Below, piece after piece: positions 43,293-51,773 of a stretch of 64,000 bases of DNA. Positions within the stretch are counted from its first letter, which is position 1; each line of letters begins with the position of its first letter. The stretch is from Atopobiaceae bacterium (GTDB taxonomy: Bacteria > Actinomycetota > Coriobacteriia > Coriobacteriales > Atopobiaceae), in assembly GCA_017545665.1 (NCBI GenBank), contig JAFWKQ010000040.1:1-64000 (forward strand), in the 5' to 3' direction. Under the pieces are notes generated by a model that did no database searches, was not told where the DNA came from, and was given only the letters and a program-made list of their open reading frames with translations. Both the position numbers and the translations under genes were made by a program.

Positions 43293-44846
43293 ATGGCTGG
43301 AAATCAGAGCGAATCGAACGACAAGCGCAAGCATCTACGCATGGACCTGCCCTCCATTGAGGACGGCGGATTGGAAGACCACACCGTTGCCTCTCCCGCG
43401 CTCGGCTTTGGCATGGACCGCGAGGAAGTGTCCGACGAGATCAAGCGCTTGGAAAACGAGCAGGCCGCAAACAATCAGAGTGGCGCGACGTGGACGCCTA
43501 ACCAACAACCGGGCACGTCCAGCTATCAAGACGCATACGACCAAATAGAGCAGTCGCCCATAGAGACGCTTAGCAAAAACGAGGTGGCTGCGGTCAACGT
43601 TGAGGATCGCTCGTATTACGTGAGCGACGCGCCCTCCCCTTACCTATCCAAGCGTCAGGCACGCGAAGACGTTCAAACAACCAAACGCAGACATTCGCGC
43701 ATTGCGACCGTCCTCGTAGTCTTGTTCATACTGGGCGTGTTGGGGGCTGGCGGATGGTTCCTATGGAACAGCATGGACCATGAGTCGCCAAAGAGCGTCG
43801 AACACTACGAGTCAGCGGAGATCGAGAAGGCCGAATACCTCGAGACCATCGACACCACCTCGTTGGTACGTCCCGCAGACGAAGTGACAGTGACCTCGGG
43901 GGTTTCGGGCACCATTACCGAGGCATTCGTTGAAAAGGGAGCAGAGGTGCAGGAGGGTGATCAGCTCTTTCACCTCGACAATCCCACCATTTCGGATGCT
44001 CTCAACAAGGCGCAGCAGGCACTCGACTCACTCAAGCAGGACGTGCAAAAGAAAAACGAGGCGCTGCAACGCGCACACGAAGAGGTTGCCAGGGCGCAGG
44101 GACAAGCAAGTGGAAGCAGCAGCAGCTCATCCAGCAGCTCGTCCAGCAGCTCAGCAACAACCTCCTCCTCCCTTGAGTCTGCGCAGGCCAGGGTAACGGC
44201 GGCGCAGGCCGATCTTGATGCCGCAAACGCGAGCCTGGCAAGCGTTCAGGAAACGTACGACCACGCGCTCGAGCAGCTCAACACGCTCGACGTATTCGCA
44301 CCTATATCCGGCAAGATCACCGAGCTCAACGAGCAAGCCAAAGTAGGTAGCTCGGTATCGGGCTCAACGCGCCTGTGCACCGTTTCCAACACGTCGCACT
44401 ATAAGATTGTGATGGAAATTCCCAGGTCCGATCAAGACAGCGTAGCGGTGGGACAAGAGGTTCGCCTTACCTTCCCCGCCATCAAAGACCTATTGGTTAC
44501 CTCCACCGTAAGTTCCATAGATGAGGCGGAGGACAACGACCAAATCGTTCTTGCAACCGTAATGATAGAGAACCCCGACGAGCGCATAACTAGCGGCGCG
44601 GCAGCCGAGGCTTCCATAGTCCTCAAGAGCCTCCCGGATGCGTATATCGTCCCCTATCAGGCTCTACGCGTTGCAGAAAATGGAAGCACGCACCTCGACG
44701 TATTGCTTGACCCCTCTCGCGGCATCGTAACCGACATACCCGTAAAGGTGCTCGCCACCGATAGGACGAAGGCGGCGGTTGAGGCCGACAATATCCAGGC
44801 GGGCAATACGGTTGTGCTGCCAAAGGAAGAGCAAAAGCAGCAGTAA
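43293..44846 (+). CDS. HlyD/RND-family efflux membrane-fusion protein (orphan)
   Basis: A 517-residue protein with a long cytoplasmic N-terminus (about 135 residues, acidic, no domain recognised), one transmembrane helix (about 137-158) and an extracytoplasmic adaptor. The lipoyl half-motifs are VTSGVSGTITEAFVEKGAEVQEGDQLF and LDVFAPISGKITELN. A coiled-coil hairpin between them is interrupted by a run of 14 serines encoded by AGC/TCA/TCC codons. Beta-barrel and membrane-proximal domains follow. Adaptors of this kind normally sit next to MacB-like ABC genes; none is present here. The ATG at 43293 has a GAAGGA site. Confidence 0.85.
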   Translation: MAGNQSESNDKRKHLRMDLPSIEDGGLEDHTVASPALGFGMDREEVSDEIKRLENEQAANNQSGATWTPNQQPGTSSYQDAYDQIEQSPIETLSKNEVAAVNVEDRSYYVSDAPSPYLSKRQAREDVQTTKRRHSRIATVLVVLFILGVLGAGGWFLWNSMDHESPKSVEHYESAEIEKAEYLETIDTTSLVRPADEVTVTSGVSGTITEAFVEKGAEVQEGDQLFHLDNPTISDALNKAQQALDSLKQDVQKKNEALQRAHEEVARAQGQASGSSSSSSSSSSSSSATTSSSLESAQARVTAAQADLDAANASLASVQETYDHALEQLNTLDVFAPISGKITELNEQAKVGSSVSGSTRLCTVSNTSHYKIVMEIPRSDQDSVAVGQEVRLTFPAIKDLLVTSTVSSIDEAEDNDQIVLATVMIENPDERITSGAAAEASIVLKSLPDAYIVPYQALRVAENGSTHLDVLLDPSRGIVTDIPVKVLATDRTKAAVEADNIQAGNTVVLPKEEQKQQ

Positions 44847-44884
44847 CAGGCAATGCTCCCCTGCGGGTAATAACATCAGACAAT

Positions 44885-44901
44885 GGGGATACTCCCCTTT
44901 T
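44885..44901 (+). terminator. Short terminator-like hairpin between convergent genes
   Basis: GGGGA-TAC-TCCCC followed by TTTT, 39 bases after the fusion-protein stop. The stem is short, so confidence is limited. Confidence 0.45.
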
Positions 44902-44906
44902 GCCTG

Positions 44907-46229
44907 CTACACCACGCGGAGCATGGCGTCCTCGACGTTGTATCCTTCGCCAAGTACCTCGGCGCACATCTGCGAGACCTCCTCAGGCGGGAAGTAATCC
45001 CATCCCGTCTGGCCCTGCTCCTCGGTATAGTTGCTCAGAAGATACACCGTGTACTGCCCTCGGTTTGCGCGGTACGTCACAACCGGCTTGAGCACGGCGC
45101 TCTTTACGCTACAGGCGCCCTTGTCGTCACGCGAGAGCGTAACCTCAGCAAGGCCGCCCACCAGGCTTTGCCTATCGAGTGCCGAAACGAAGCAGCCGAG
45201 CGAATAGAAGCACACCGTTTTGTGCCCGTCCGGCCCCGACAAGATCTCCGTCCGCTGCAACACGCGAGGATGCGTGCCTATAACCACATCCACGCCATTG
45301 TTTGCATACACTTGAGCATAGCGAGTCTGCTCTTCCGTTACCTCAGTATCGTACTCTTGGCCCCAATGCGGACACGCGACGATCATCTGCGCACCAGCGT
45401 CGCGGGCGCGCTTTACGTCGGCGCTAATCTTTTGCTCGTCCAATTCGGACAAAAAACGCACGTTCTCTTCGCCCACGTCCCACGTATGGTTAAGAACCGC
45501 CACCTTAAAGCCGTCCTTCTCGAACACATATACGTTGTTCGCATAGCCGTTGCTAACCACCGTCTCTTCCACCTCAGGATCCGACACGCCAAGCAAGGGG
45601 ATTTTGGGATATTCCGCATTCCACCAGTTAAGCTCGTTGTGCAGTCCCTGCGTGCCATTGTCCATCGTATGATCGGTTGCCCGTAGGACCACGTTAAAGC
45701 CGGCGTCCACCTCAGCACGGCCCAATTCCTGCGGCGCATTAAGAGGGTCCAGCGAACCGTAGTCAAACCCATCCCCCGGCAGATTCGTCTCCTGTTCCAC
45801 AACACGAATGTCACTCTGCTTTAGTTCGGACGATACGTTGGCAAAAAGAGGCGTGAAATCGTATCCGCCATTATTCTTTATCCCGCTTTCGAGTGCCGAG
45901 CTATTGAGCACCACATCGCCCACCATCGCAAGGCTAATTTGGGCAGGCTGCACCGTTGGGATAGCCTCTTCCTTAACTTCGGCTTTCTTCGCTGGCGCCT
46001 CGTTGTGTTCGTTCGCATTGAGCAGCGGCATGTCTAATATGCGCTGGCCAAACAAGATACCCGCACCACCGATTATTGCAATAAGTACGATGGCGCTAAT
46101 CCATTTAAACACCCTGCCCGCACGACGTCTGCGGCGGTATTCGGAAATACCGGCCGTGCGCGAAAGGCGCGTATATGATGAGTCCGCACGACGCGGTGAG
46201 CCTGGACCGTTGTTGATTTCGTCGCCCAT
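44907..46229 (-). CDS. CapA family membrane-anchored protein 2
   Basis: A 440-residue paralogue of the gene at 37666-39171: short cytoplasmic N-terminus with SRTAGISEYRRRRRAGR, one transmembrane helix (about 41-63) and a CapA domain from about 100. Matching motifs are ISLAMVGDVVLNS, VVEQETNLPG, NVVLRATDHTMD, CPHWGQEYDTE and VIGTHPRVLQR. TDHxxD replaces TNHxxD, so the active site is not identical to copy 1. The ATG at 46229 has a GGAAGGAAAG site. No poly-gamma-glutamate synthase genes are nearby. Confidence 0.87.
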   Translation of the reverse strand: MGDEINNGPGSPRRADSSYTRLSRTAGISEYRRRRRAGRVFKWISAIVLIAIIGGAGILFGQRILDMPLLNANEHNEAPAKKAEVKEEAIPTVQPAQISLAMVGDVVLNSSALESGIKNNGGYDFTPLFANVSSELKQSDIRVVEQETNLPGDGFDYGSLDPLNAPQELGRAEVDAGFNVVLRATDHTMDNGTQGLHNELNWWNAEYPKIPLLGVSDPEVEETVVSNGYANNVYVFEKDGFKVAVLNHTWDVGEENVRFLSELDEQKISADVKRARDAGAQMIVACPHWGQEYDTEVTEEQTRYAQVYANNGVDVVIGTHPRVLQRTEILSGPDGHKTVCFYSLGCFVSALDRQSLVGGLAEVTLSRDDKGACSVKSAVLKPVVTYRANRGQYTVYLLSNYTEEQGQTGWDYFPPEEVSQMCAEVLGEGYNVEDAMLRVV

Positions 46230-46319
46230 GTGCTTTCCTTCCCGCACCATATGCATGCCAGTCCATAATACGATGAAATGCGTCAAAATGTGAGATGAAC
46301 CTCGCAAGAAAGGATACTT

Positions 46320-46997
46320 GTGCAATATAAAACAGTAATCTTCGACCTAGATGGGACGCTCCTTAATACCTTGGACGACCTGCATGCTTCCACAAACCAT
46401 GCGCTAGCGCACCACGGCATGCCTCCACGAACAAAAGACGAGGTGCGACGCTTTGTGGGAAACGGCATATACAACCTTATTCGGCAAGCGGTTGTTCCCG
46501 GAACGAGCAAGTCGACGATACAAGAGGTGCACGCTACGTTTGACGCGCACTACGCCAAACACAACCTCGATCGCACGGCACCGTATGAGGGGATTTCCAC
46601 GCTTTTGAGCAACCTCAAGGCAGCAAACGTACATTGTTGCGTTGTTTCCAACAAGGGCGACTACGCAGTCCAGCCTTTGGTGCAGCACTTCTTCCCCAAC
46701 ACCTTTGACGTTGTATGCGGCGAGCGCGAGAAGGAGGGCATACGGCGCAAGCCTTGGCCCGACACGGTTCTTACGTGCATGGAGTCTCTTGGAATGACAA
46801 GGGCGGATTGCGTTTACGTAGGTGACTCGGAAGTGGACGTGGCCACAGCACAGAACGCCGGCATGGACCATATCATCGTGCTTTGGGGGTTTAGGAGCGA
46901 AGAGTTCCTTCGCCAAAACGGCGCACGCACGCTCGTGCGAACGCCGGCGCAGCTCGAGGCGCTGTTGCTGCACAGCCGACTCTCCACTCAAGGATAA
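46320..46997 (+). CDS. HAD-superfamily phosphatase, phosphoglycolate-phosphatase-like
   Basis: A 225-residue HAD hydrolase, subfamily IA. Motif I is VIFDLDGTLLNTLDD, with the nucleophile and acid-base aspartates. Motif II is CCVVSNKGD, the motif III lysine lies before KPWPDTV, and motif IV is CVYVGDSEVDVATAQNAGM. The cap domain and length fit Gph/PgpH-type phosphatases, but many substrates are possible. The start is GTG at 46320 with a GAAAGG site six bases upstream. It is divergent from capA copy 2. Confidence 0.88.
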   Translation: MQYKTVIFDLDGTLLNTLDDLHASTNHALAHHGMPPRTKDEVRRFVGNGIYNLIRQAVVPGTSKSTIQEVHATFDAHYAKHNLDRTAPYEGISTLLSNLKAANVHCCVVSNKGDYAVQPLVQHFFPNTFDVVCGEREKEGIRRKPWPDTVLTCMESLGMTRADCVYVGDSEVDVATAQNAGMDHIIVLWGFRSEEFLRQNGARTLVRTPAQLEALLLHSRLSTQG

Positions 46998-47130
46998 AAG
47001 AGACGCCTCGACCAAAGAAGCGTCACGTGAGCGGCGGTCTGCTTCCTTTGGCAAAACAGTCATGTCAGAAGGGTGCGTATGCGCTAAGATGTAACTACAT
47101 TGTTTAGTCCCTCTATCGAAAGGAGCGGCC

Positions 47131-47439
47131 ATGGGCAAGAAGGCAGCGGAGGCTCTAAAGATAAGCTACGACGAGCTGGATGAGTACCTGCACGTCAACC
47201 ATTCCGTCTACATGCGTTTTGGTACCAAGGTTTATTACATTACAGACGCAAACGAAAACTATTGGCGTGCGCAGGACACTTCCATCCGCAACCACAAGAA
47301 CCACTTTGTGGACTGCAGCGAGTTGGTACCCACGGTCAACGAGTTCCTCTCTCTTCGCTTTGCCAATGGCCACACCATTGAGGAAGTCTTCGACCAGTGC
47401 ACCTTCTATGCATCCGTTAAGGGCGAGAAGGACGCATAG
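47131..47439 (+). CDS. Small conserved-looking cytoplasmic protein, function unknown
   Basis: A 102-residue acidic protein with no signal peptide or membrane segment. I do not recognise the family. Visible features are an N-terminal helix (AAEALKISYDELDEYLHVNHS), a beta-like VYMRFGTKVYYITDANENYW and a C-terminal helix ending in a cysteine-containing segment. An excellent AAAGGAGCGG site precedes the ATG and codon use matches the neighbours, so it is a real gene. It stands alone between the HAD gene and a block of palindromes. Confidence 0.75.
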   Translation: MGKKAAEALKISYDELDEYLHVNHSVYMRFGTKVYYITDANENYWRAQDTSIRNHKNHFVDCSELVPTVNEFLSLRFANGHTIEEVFDQCTFYASVKGEKDA

Positions 47440-47478
47440 ACCTCTCGATTCGTTCCGCATGCTTTCGTACATGTGTGG

Positions 47479-47526
47479 AAAATCGGACATTGTGCGAACC
47501 GTTGGGGTTCCATAATGTCCGATTTT
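47479..47526. repeat. Family D hairpin (AAAATCGGAC tip), copy 2
   Basis: AAAATCGGACATTGTGCGAA and the complement TTCCATAATGTCCGATTTT form an 18-20 bp stem with a small internal mismatch and a four-base loop. It lies 40 bp after the stop of the 102-residue gene, and its T-rich end suits a terminator. Between it and copy 3 (47527-47622) are loose family C pieces such as GGCCACTTTTCGGTCCGCGG. Confidence 0.8.
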
Positions 47527-47622
47527 TGTGCGGACGGCGCTGGGGCCACTTTTCGGTCCGCGGACACCCCTGCCGGGGCCACTTTCTGAGGGCTCGAGGT
47601 AGCCAGTCCAGTGGCTGCAGAC

Positions 47623-47667
47623 AAAATCGGACGCTTTGAGCCGGCACATGGCTTCAAAGCGTCCGAT
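47623..47667. repeat. Family D hairpin (AAAATCGGAC tip), copy 3
   Basis: AAAATCGGACGCTTTGAGCC pairs with GGCTTCAAAGCGTCCGAT around a short loop. It lies 28 bp from the stop of the hydrogenase gene, which reads towards it on the minus strand. Confidence 0.8.
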
Positions 47668-47695
47668 CTTCTTTCCTCAGACGTGCCTCAGAGGC

Positions 47696-49288
47696 CTAAT
47701 CCTCGGCATCCTCCTGCGGCTTCTCTCCATCCTCGGGGCGCTCGAGCGCATGGATGAGGGAGCGGAACTCGTTGTCCACCGCGTGCTTGCGCGGTGACTT
47801 CTTCGCATAGCGCTTTACGGCTGCCGCAGACTTGTTGATAGCCTGGAGCGTTCCCGGACCCGCAACGCAACCGCCCGGACAGGCCATGCCCTCGAGCAGG
47901 AACCCATTGTACTTTCCTCGTGTAGCGTCACGCAGCATCTTGCGACAGTCATCCAATCCCTCGGCGTTGAGCACCTTGATGTCGCGATCGGGCTCACGCT
48001 CTTGAATAACGTTTACCACCGCGTTGGCCACGCCACCGGCAACGGCAAAGTTGCGACCGTCCTCGGAGGCATAGTCAAAGTCGGAGTTCTCATCGTCTTC
48101 CAGGCTCAGATAGTCTATGCCCTTGGCACTCATCATGCCAGCCATTTCCTCAAAGGTAAGCACGAAGTCCACCTCGGAGCGCACCGACTCACGCATGGCC
48201 TCAAGCTTCTTCGCCGAGCACGGGCCCACAAACACGATCTTTGATTTAGGACGATACGCACGCACCATTCGCGCCGTAAGCACCATGGGGGTCAATGCCA
48301 TGGAGATGCATTGCTTGTAGTCGGGGAACTCCTTCTTTGCCATCTCCGACCACGCTGGGCAGCACGACGTTCCCATGAAGGGCATCTTTTCGGGCACCTC
48401 ATCCAGGTACATGTCGGCCTCTTCTATGGCGCAGAGGTCCGCGCCAACGGCAACCTCCTCCACGCCGGAAAAGCCCAGCTTGGCAAAGGCGTTACGCAGC
48501 TTGCCCACGTTTCCCTTGCCGCCAAACTGGCCGACGAACGCCGGTGCCACGATGGCAATTACCTCGTCACCGCCAATTATTGAGAAGATCACCTGCGCAA
48601 TCTGGCTCTTGTCGGCAATGGCGCCAAACGGGCAGTTAATGAGGCATTGTCCGCACGACACGCACTTCTCGTAGTCAATCTTCGCGCGACCGTTTTCGTC
48701 GGATCCAATGGCATGCATGCCGCACGCATCGGCGCAGGGGCGCGTGTAGTGATGGATGGCGTTATAGGGACACGTGCGCTCGCACATGCCGCACTTTATG
48801 CACTTCTCCTGATCGATGACGGCGCGCTTTTGGTGGAAGGTTATGGCCTGCTTGCGGCAGATCTCGCGACACGGGTGCGCGAGGCAACCCTGGCACATGT
48901 CGGTGACCACGTACACGTTGTCCTTGCATGCGTTGCAGGCGAACTTTATGACGTTGATGAGCGGCGGGTTGTAATAGGTATCGGCAACCGTAGCGTCTTC
49001 CAAGCCCTCGCTCACGCGAATCGGACGGTCGACGCCCTTTTGCGGCAGACCCATGGCCAAGCGAATGCGCTCCTCCACGATGGCGCGTTCCAAAAACACG
49101 CTTTCGCGATAGGTGGCCACGTCGCCCGGCACGATTTCATACGGAAGCTGGTCAAAGTGCACATCGAAGTCCGCGTCGGTCCAATCGGGATTGTTAACAA
49201 CGTCATAGACGCTTTTTGCCACCTCGGCAAACACGCGCCGACGGATATCGGTTAGGTTTGTGTACACGCCTCGCATGGTATCGGCCAT
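47696..49288 (-). CDS. Monomeric [FeFe] hydrogenase (group B-like)
   Basis: A 530-residue iron hydrogenase. The N-terminal part carries ferredoxin-type 4Fe-4S sites (CNACK, CQGCLAHPCREICRK, CIKCGMCERTCPYNAI, CVSCGQCLINCPFGAI). The H-cluster motifs are L1 TSCCPAW near 307, L2 GPCSAKKLE near 356 and L3 EGMACPGGCVAG near 471. The proton-relay cysteine of L1 is kept. The N-terminus (MRGVYTNLTDIRRRVFAEVA) and the lack of HydB/HydC-like partner genes suggest a monomeric group B enzyme. It would couple reduced ferredoxin to H2. The maturases HydE, HydF and HydG are not in the window. Confidence 0.9.
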   Translation of the reverse strand: MADTMRGVYTNLTDIRRRVFAEVAKSVYDVVNNPDWTDADFDVHFDQLPYEIVPGDVATYRESVFLERAIVEERIRLAMGLPQKGVDRPIRVSEGLEDATVADTYYNPPLINVIKFACNACKDNVYVVTDMCQGCLAHPCREICRKQAITFHQKRAVIDQEKCIKCGMCERTCPYNAIHHYTRPCADACGMHAIGSDENGRAKIDYEKCVSCGQCLINCPFGAIADKSQIAQVIFSIIGGDEVIAIVAPAFVGQFGGKGNVGKLRNAFAKLGFSGVEEVAVGADLCAIEEADMYLDEVPEKMPFMGTSCCPAWSEMAKKEFPDYKQCISMALTPMVLTARMVRAYRPKSKIVFVGPCSAKKLEAMRESVRSEVDFVLTFEEMAGMMSAKGIDYLSLEDDENSDFDYASEDGRNFAVAGGVANAVVNVIQEREPDRDIKVLNAEGLDDCRKMLRDATRGKYNGFLLEGMACPGGCVAGPGTLQAINKSAAAVKRYAKKSPRKHAVDNEFRSLIHALERPEDGEKPQEDAED

Positions 49289-49439
49289 AGGAACCCCTTC
49301 CCCAGGTCGCGACCGGACCTTAGCGCCGGATTTCGCCTTGCGTTTTAGTATGAATCAAATCCGCCGAGCATAACCCCTACAGACTGGCCAAACGCCCTAC
49401 TCTTTCGGTGACTACGCTGCTGCTGTTCATCCACCACGC

Positions 49440-49680
49440 CGGCGATATGGCCCGCAGGCAGCTCCACGCTCGAACGGCGCTACGCACGGCGAGGGAAGGC
49501 CGGCAGTCGCCGTGCTCAATTGGCGCAGTGACGCCTTGGTCAGCGAGGGGCGCTGGAAAGCGCCGCGCTCGAACAGCGCTTTGCCGATCGAGGGGGAGAT
49601 GGAGGTCACCGTGCTCAAACAGCGCTTCGCGAACTGCGCGCGGTGACCTCCATCTCCCCCTCTCCCAGCGCTGCGCGAAC
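49440..49680. repeat. Nested family B palindromes
   Basis: Arms CGAGGGGGAGATGGAGGTCA (49589) and TGACCTCCATCTCCCCCTCT (to 49663) enclose the family B core GTGCTCAAACAGCGCTTCGC...GCGCGC (49611-49641). Outside the arms lie half cores, CGCTCGAACAGCGCTTTGCC on the left and CAGCGCTGCGCGAACTG on the right, as if one element had been inserted into another. Further weaker fragments reach back to 49465. No gene is seen between 49289 and 49702. Confidence 0.85.
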
Positions 49681-49702
49681 TGTGCCCTTGCAGGTTTGCC
49701 GC

Positions 49703-50230
49703 TCAGCGCAGCCCGAAGCGCGCAATCGCCTCGTAACGCGGGCGAGAGCCGCTCAGGTCCGAGAAGAACAGCGTCACGGTATCAATCGTTCCTCGCTCGA
49801 CGCAGGGCATGGGCAACGACACACACGAGACGTCCGCCTGTCGCATGAGCGTGACGTGCGGCACGAATCGCTTATGCTCTGGCGCATATCCTGCGGCCGA
49901 CAATTTTTTCTGCACCGCAGAGGCCAGCGAAGCCCACTGCTCGCTCCCACTGCAGAACCCCTGCCAGAGCGTTGCCCTATTCGCGCGCCCAAACGTTCCC
50001 AAGGCACCCAAGGCGGTGGTAAAGGCAGCACTGTTTGCACAGGCCTCATCGAGCAAAGACTCGAGCCCTGCCACCTCGGATCCCGCTCGCTCCCCCAAAA
50101 AGGCAAGCGTCACGTGGAAGGAATCCGGCGCCACGAAGCGGCCATGCACGCAGGAACGAACGAGGGCCGAGGTCTCGCTAAGGGCTTCCACCATGTTTGC
50201 GGGCAGCTCCGCCGCAGCGAACAGCCGCAT
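49703..50230 (-). CDS. thpR: RNA 2',3'-cyclic phosphodiesterase (2H superfamily, ThpR-like)
   Basis: A 175-residue 2H phosphoesterase. The two catalytic HxT motifs are FHVTLAFLG near residue 42 and PHVTLMR near residue 128. The family (formerly '2'-5' RNA ligase') hydrolyses 2',3'-cyclic phosphate ends of RNA. The ATG at 50230 lies four bases after the hisS stop, so translation is probably coupled. Pairing with a tRNA synthetase suits a role in RNA end metabolism, though this is inference. Confidence 0.88.
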   Translation of the reverse strand: MRLFAAAELPANMVEALSETSALVRSCVHGRFVAPDSFHVTLAFLGERAGSEVAGLESLLDEACANSAAFTTALGALGTFGRANRATLWQGFCSGSEQWASLASAVQKKLSAAGYAPEHKRFVPHVTLMRQADVSCVSLPMPCVERGTIDTVTLFFSDLSGSRPRYEAIARFGLR

Positions 50231-50234
50231 GAGA

Positions 50235-51545
50235 CTAGGCCAGGCGCTCGGAAACCGCTTGTGCCAGCTCGGCAAGAGGGACTTGCGTCTGTTCGTGCGT
50301 CGCCATATCGCGCATTGTTGCCACGCCTGCCGCCACCTCGTCGGTACCCAATACCACGCACAGACGTGCACCGAGCTTATCGGCCTGCTTGAACTGGCTC
50401 TTGAGCGAACGACCCTGAGAGTCGGCTTCGGTGCGAATGCCTGCTTTGCGCAGTGCGAGCGCCACGCCAAACACCGAGGGACGAACGTCGGGCGTGCAGG
50501 CCACATACACGCAACTCGGCGCATCGCCACCAAGCTCTGTGCCCTGTGCCTGCAAGGCTAGCGCAATGCGCTCAAAGCCCACGGCAAATCCCAGGCCGGG
50601 AGTGGGCTTGCCGCCCTCGAGCTCCATAAGACCGTCGTAGCGACCGCCTCCGCCAATGGCGCCGACTCCCGCTCCCTCAACCTCAACCTCAAACACGGTG
50701 CGCGTGTAGTAATCCAGTCCACGCACGAGCGTGGGGTCCTCCACGTAGTGCACCCCAGCCTCGTCCAAGTAGCGCTTTACCTGCGCATAGTGAGAAGCGC
50801 ATCCCTCGCAGAGGTTATTGGGCGCAAGAGGCGCGTCCCTCATAACCTCTCGACAGTGGTCGTTTTTGCAATCGAAGGCACGCAGCGGATTGAGTTCGGC
50901 GCGCTCCAGGCAGTCGTCACACATCTGGTCCCTGTGGTCAAGAATGAAGGAGCGGACCTTCTCGCGATACGCAGGTCGGCACTCTGCATCTCCCATGGAG
51001 TTAATAACGAGGCGCAGCGATCCTGGACAAAAGCCCAAGCGTTCGAAGAACGTCATGAGCATGATGATGCATTCCGCGTCCGCCGCCGGATCGGAGGCTC
51101 CGAGCCACTCCACGCCCACCTGATGGAACTGGCGAAGACGACCCTTCTGTGGCCGTTCCCCTCGAAACATGGGACCCGCATACCACAGCTTCACCGGCGC
51201 ACCGCCCTGAGGCACAAAGTTGTTCTGCACTGCGGCACGAACCACCCCAGCTGTCCCCTCGGGTCGTAGGGCAAGGCGCTGCTTGGGCTTAAGGCCACTC
51301 TCGCTTCCCTTTGCCAGCAGGTTTTCTACCAACGCTCCCGAGAACACGCGAAACATCTCTTTTCGCACTACGTCGGTGGACTCGCCAATGCCATGCACAA
51401 AGGTTGCCACCTGCTCGATGGCGGGCGTCTCGATCATATTGAACCCGTAGGTTCCAAAGACTTCGCGCGCCACATCGTTCATGTGCTGCCAGGCACGCAT
51501 ATAGCTGCCGTATAGATCCTCGGTTCCCTGAACCCGCTGTGCCAT
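50235..51545 (-). CDS. hisS: Histidyl-tRNA synthetase
   Basis: A 436-residue class IIa synthetase. Motif 1 region (GFNMIETPAIE), motif 2 (MFRGERPQKGRLRQFHQVGVE), the two histidine-A motifs (LVRGLDYYTRTVFEV and GGGRYDGLMELEGGK) and the C-terminal anticodon-binding domain with GVALALRKAGIRTEADSQGRSLKSQ are all standard. GAAAGAGAC precedes the ATG. It is followed by thpR. No T-box leader is visible upstream; the gap holds a family A palindrome. Confidence 0.96.
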   Translation of the reverse strand: MAQRVQGTEDLYGSYMRAWQHMNDVAREVFGTYGFNMIETPAIEQVATFVHGIGESTDVVRKEMFRVFSGALVENLLAKGSESGLKPKQRLALRPEGTAGVVRAAVQNNFVPQGGAPVKLWYAGPMFRGERPQKGRLRQFHQVGVEWLGASDPAADAECIIMLMTFFERLGFCPGSLRLVINSMGDAECRPAYREKVRSFILDHRDQMCDDCLERAELNPLRAFDCKNDHCREVMRDAPLAPNNLCEGCASHYAQVKRYLDEAGVHYVEDPTLVRGLDYYTRTVFEVEVEGAGVGAIGGGGRYDGLMELEGGKPTPGLGFAVGFERIALALQAQGTELGGDAPSCVYVACTPDVRPSVFGVALALRKAGIRTEADSQGRSLKSQFKQADKLGARLCVVLGTDEVAAGVATMRDMATHEQTQVPLAELAQAVSERLA

Positions 51546-51647
51546 GGTATGTCTCTTTCACTCGCTAACAGTTCGAGTAGTATAACGTGAAACGCCGCGC
51601 TGGGCGGCATCTCACGCTGAAACTCTGCTCTTGCTACGGCCTTGGTT

Positions 51648-51762
51648 GCCTATCGCACCCCGAACCTACGACCGGTCCGCAAGCGACTCCGCGCTCGCTT
51701 CGCTCGCACACTTCGTGAGTCGTCGCCTGCGGACCGTACGCAGGTTCGGGGTGCGACCAGGC
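51648..51762. repeat. Family A palindrome with locus-specific arms
   Basis: The left arm GCCTATCGCACCCCGAACCT...GGTCCGCA (51648-51681) is largely complementary to the right arm TGCGGACCGTACGCAGGTTC...GACCAGGC (51728-51762). The core AGCGACTCCGCGCTCGCTTC...GTGAGTCG (51684-51726) matches the other family A cores with a few substitutions. It fills the hisS-ilvE gap and ends 11 bp before the ilvE stop codon. Confidence 0.9.
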
Positions 51763-51773
51763 GTTGTGCTCGC

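Noticed and set aside
51546-51773. T-box riboswitch before hisS
   Set aside because: No AGGGTGGNACCGCG-like antiterminator or stem I motif. The gap is explained by the family A palindrome.
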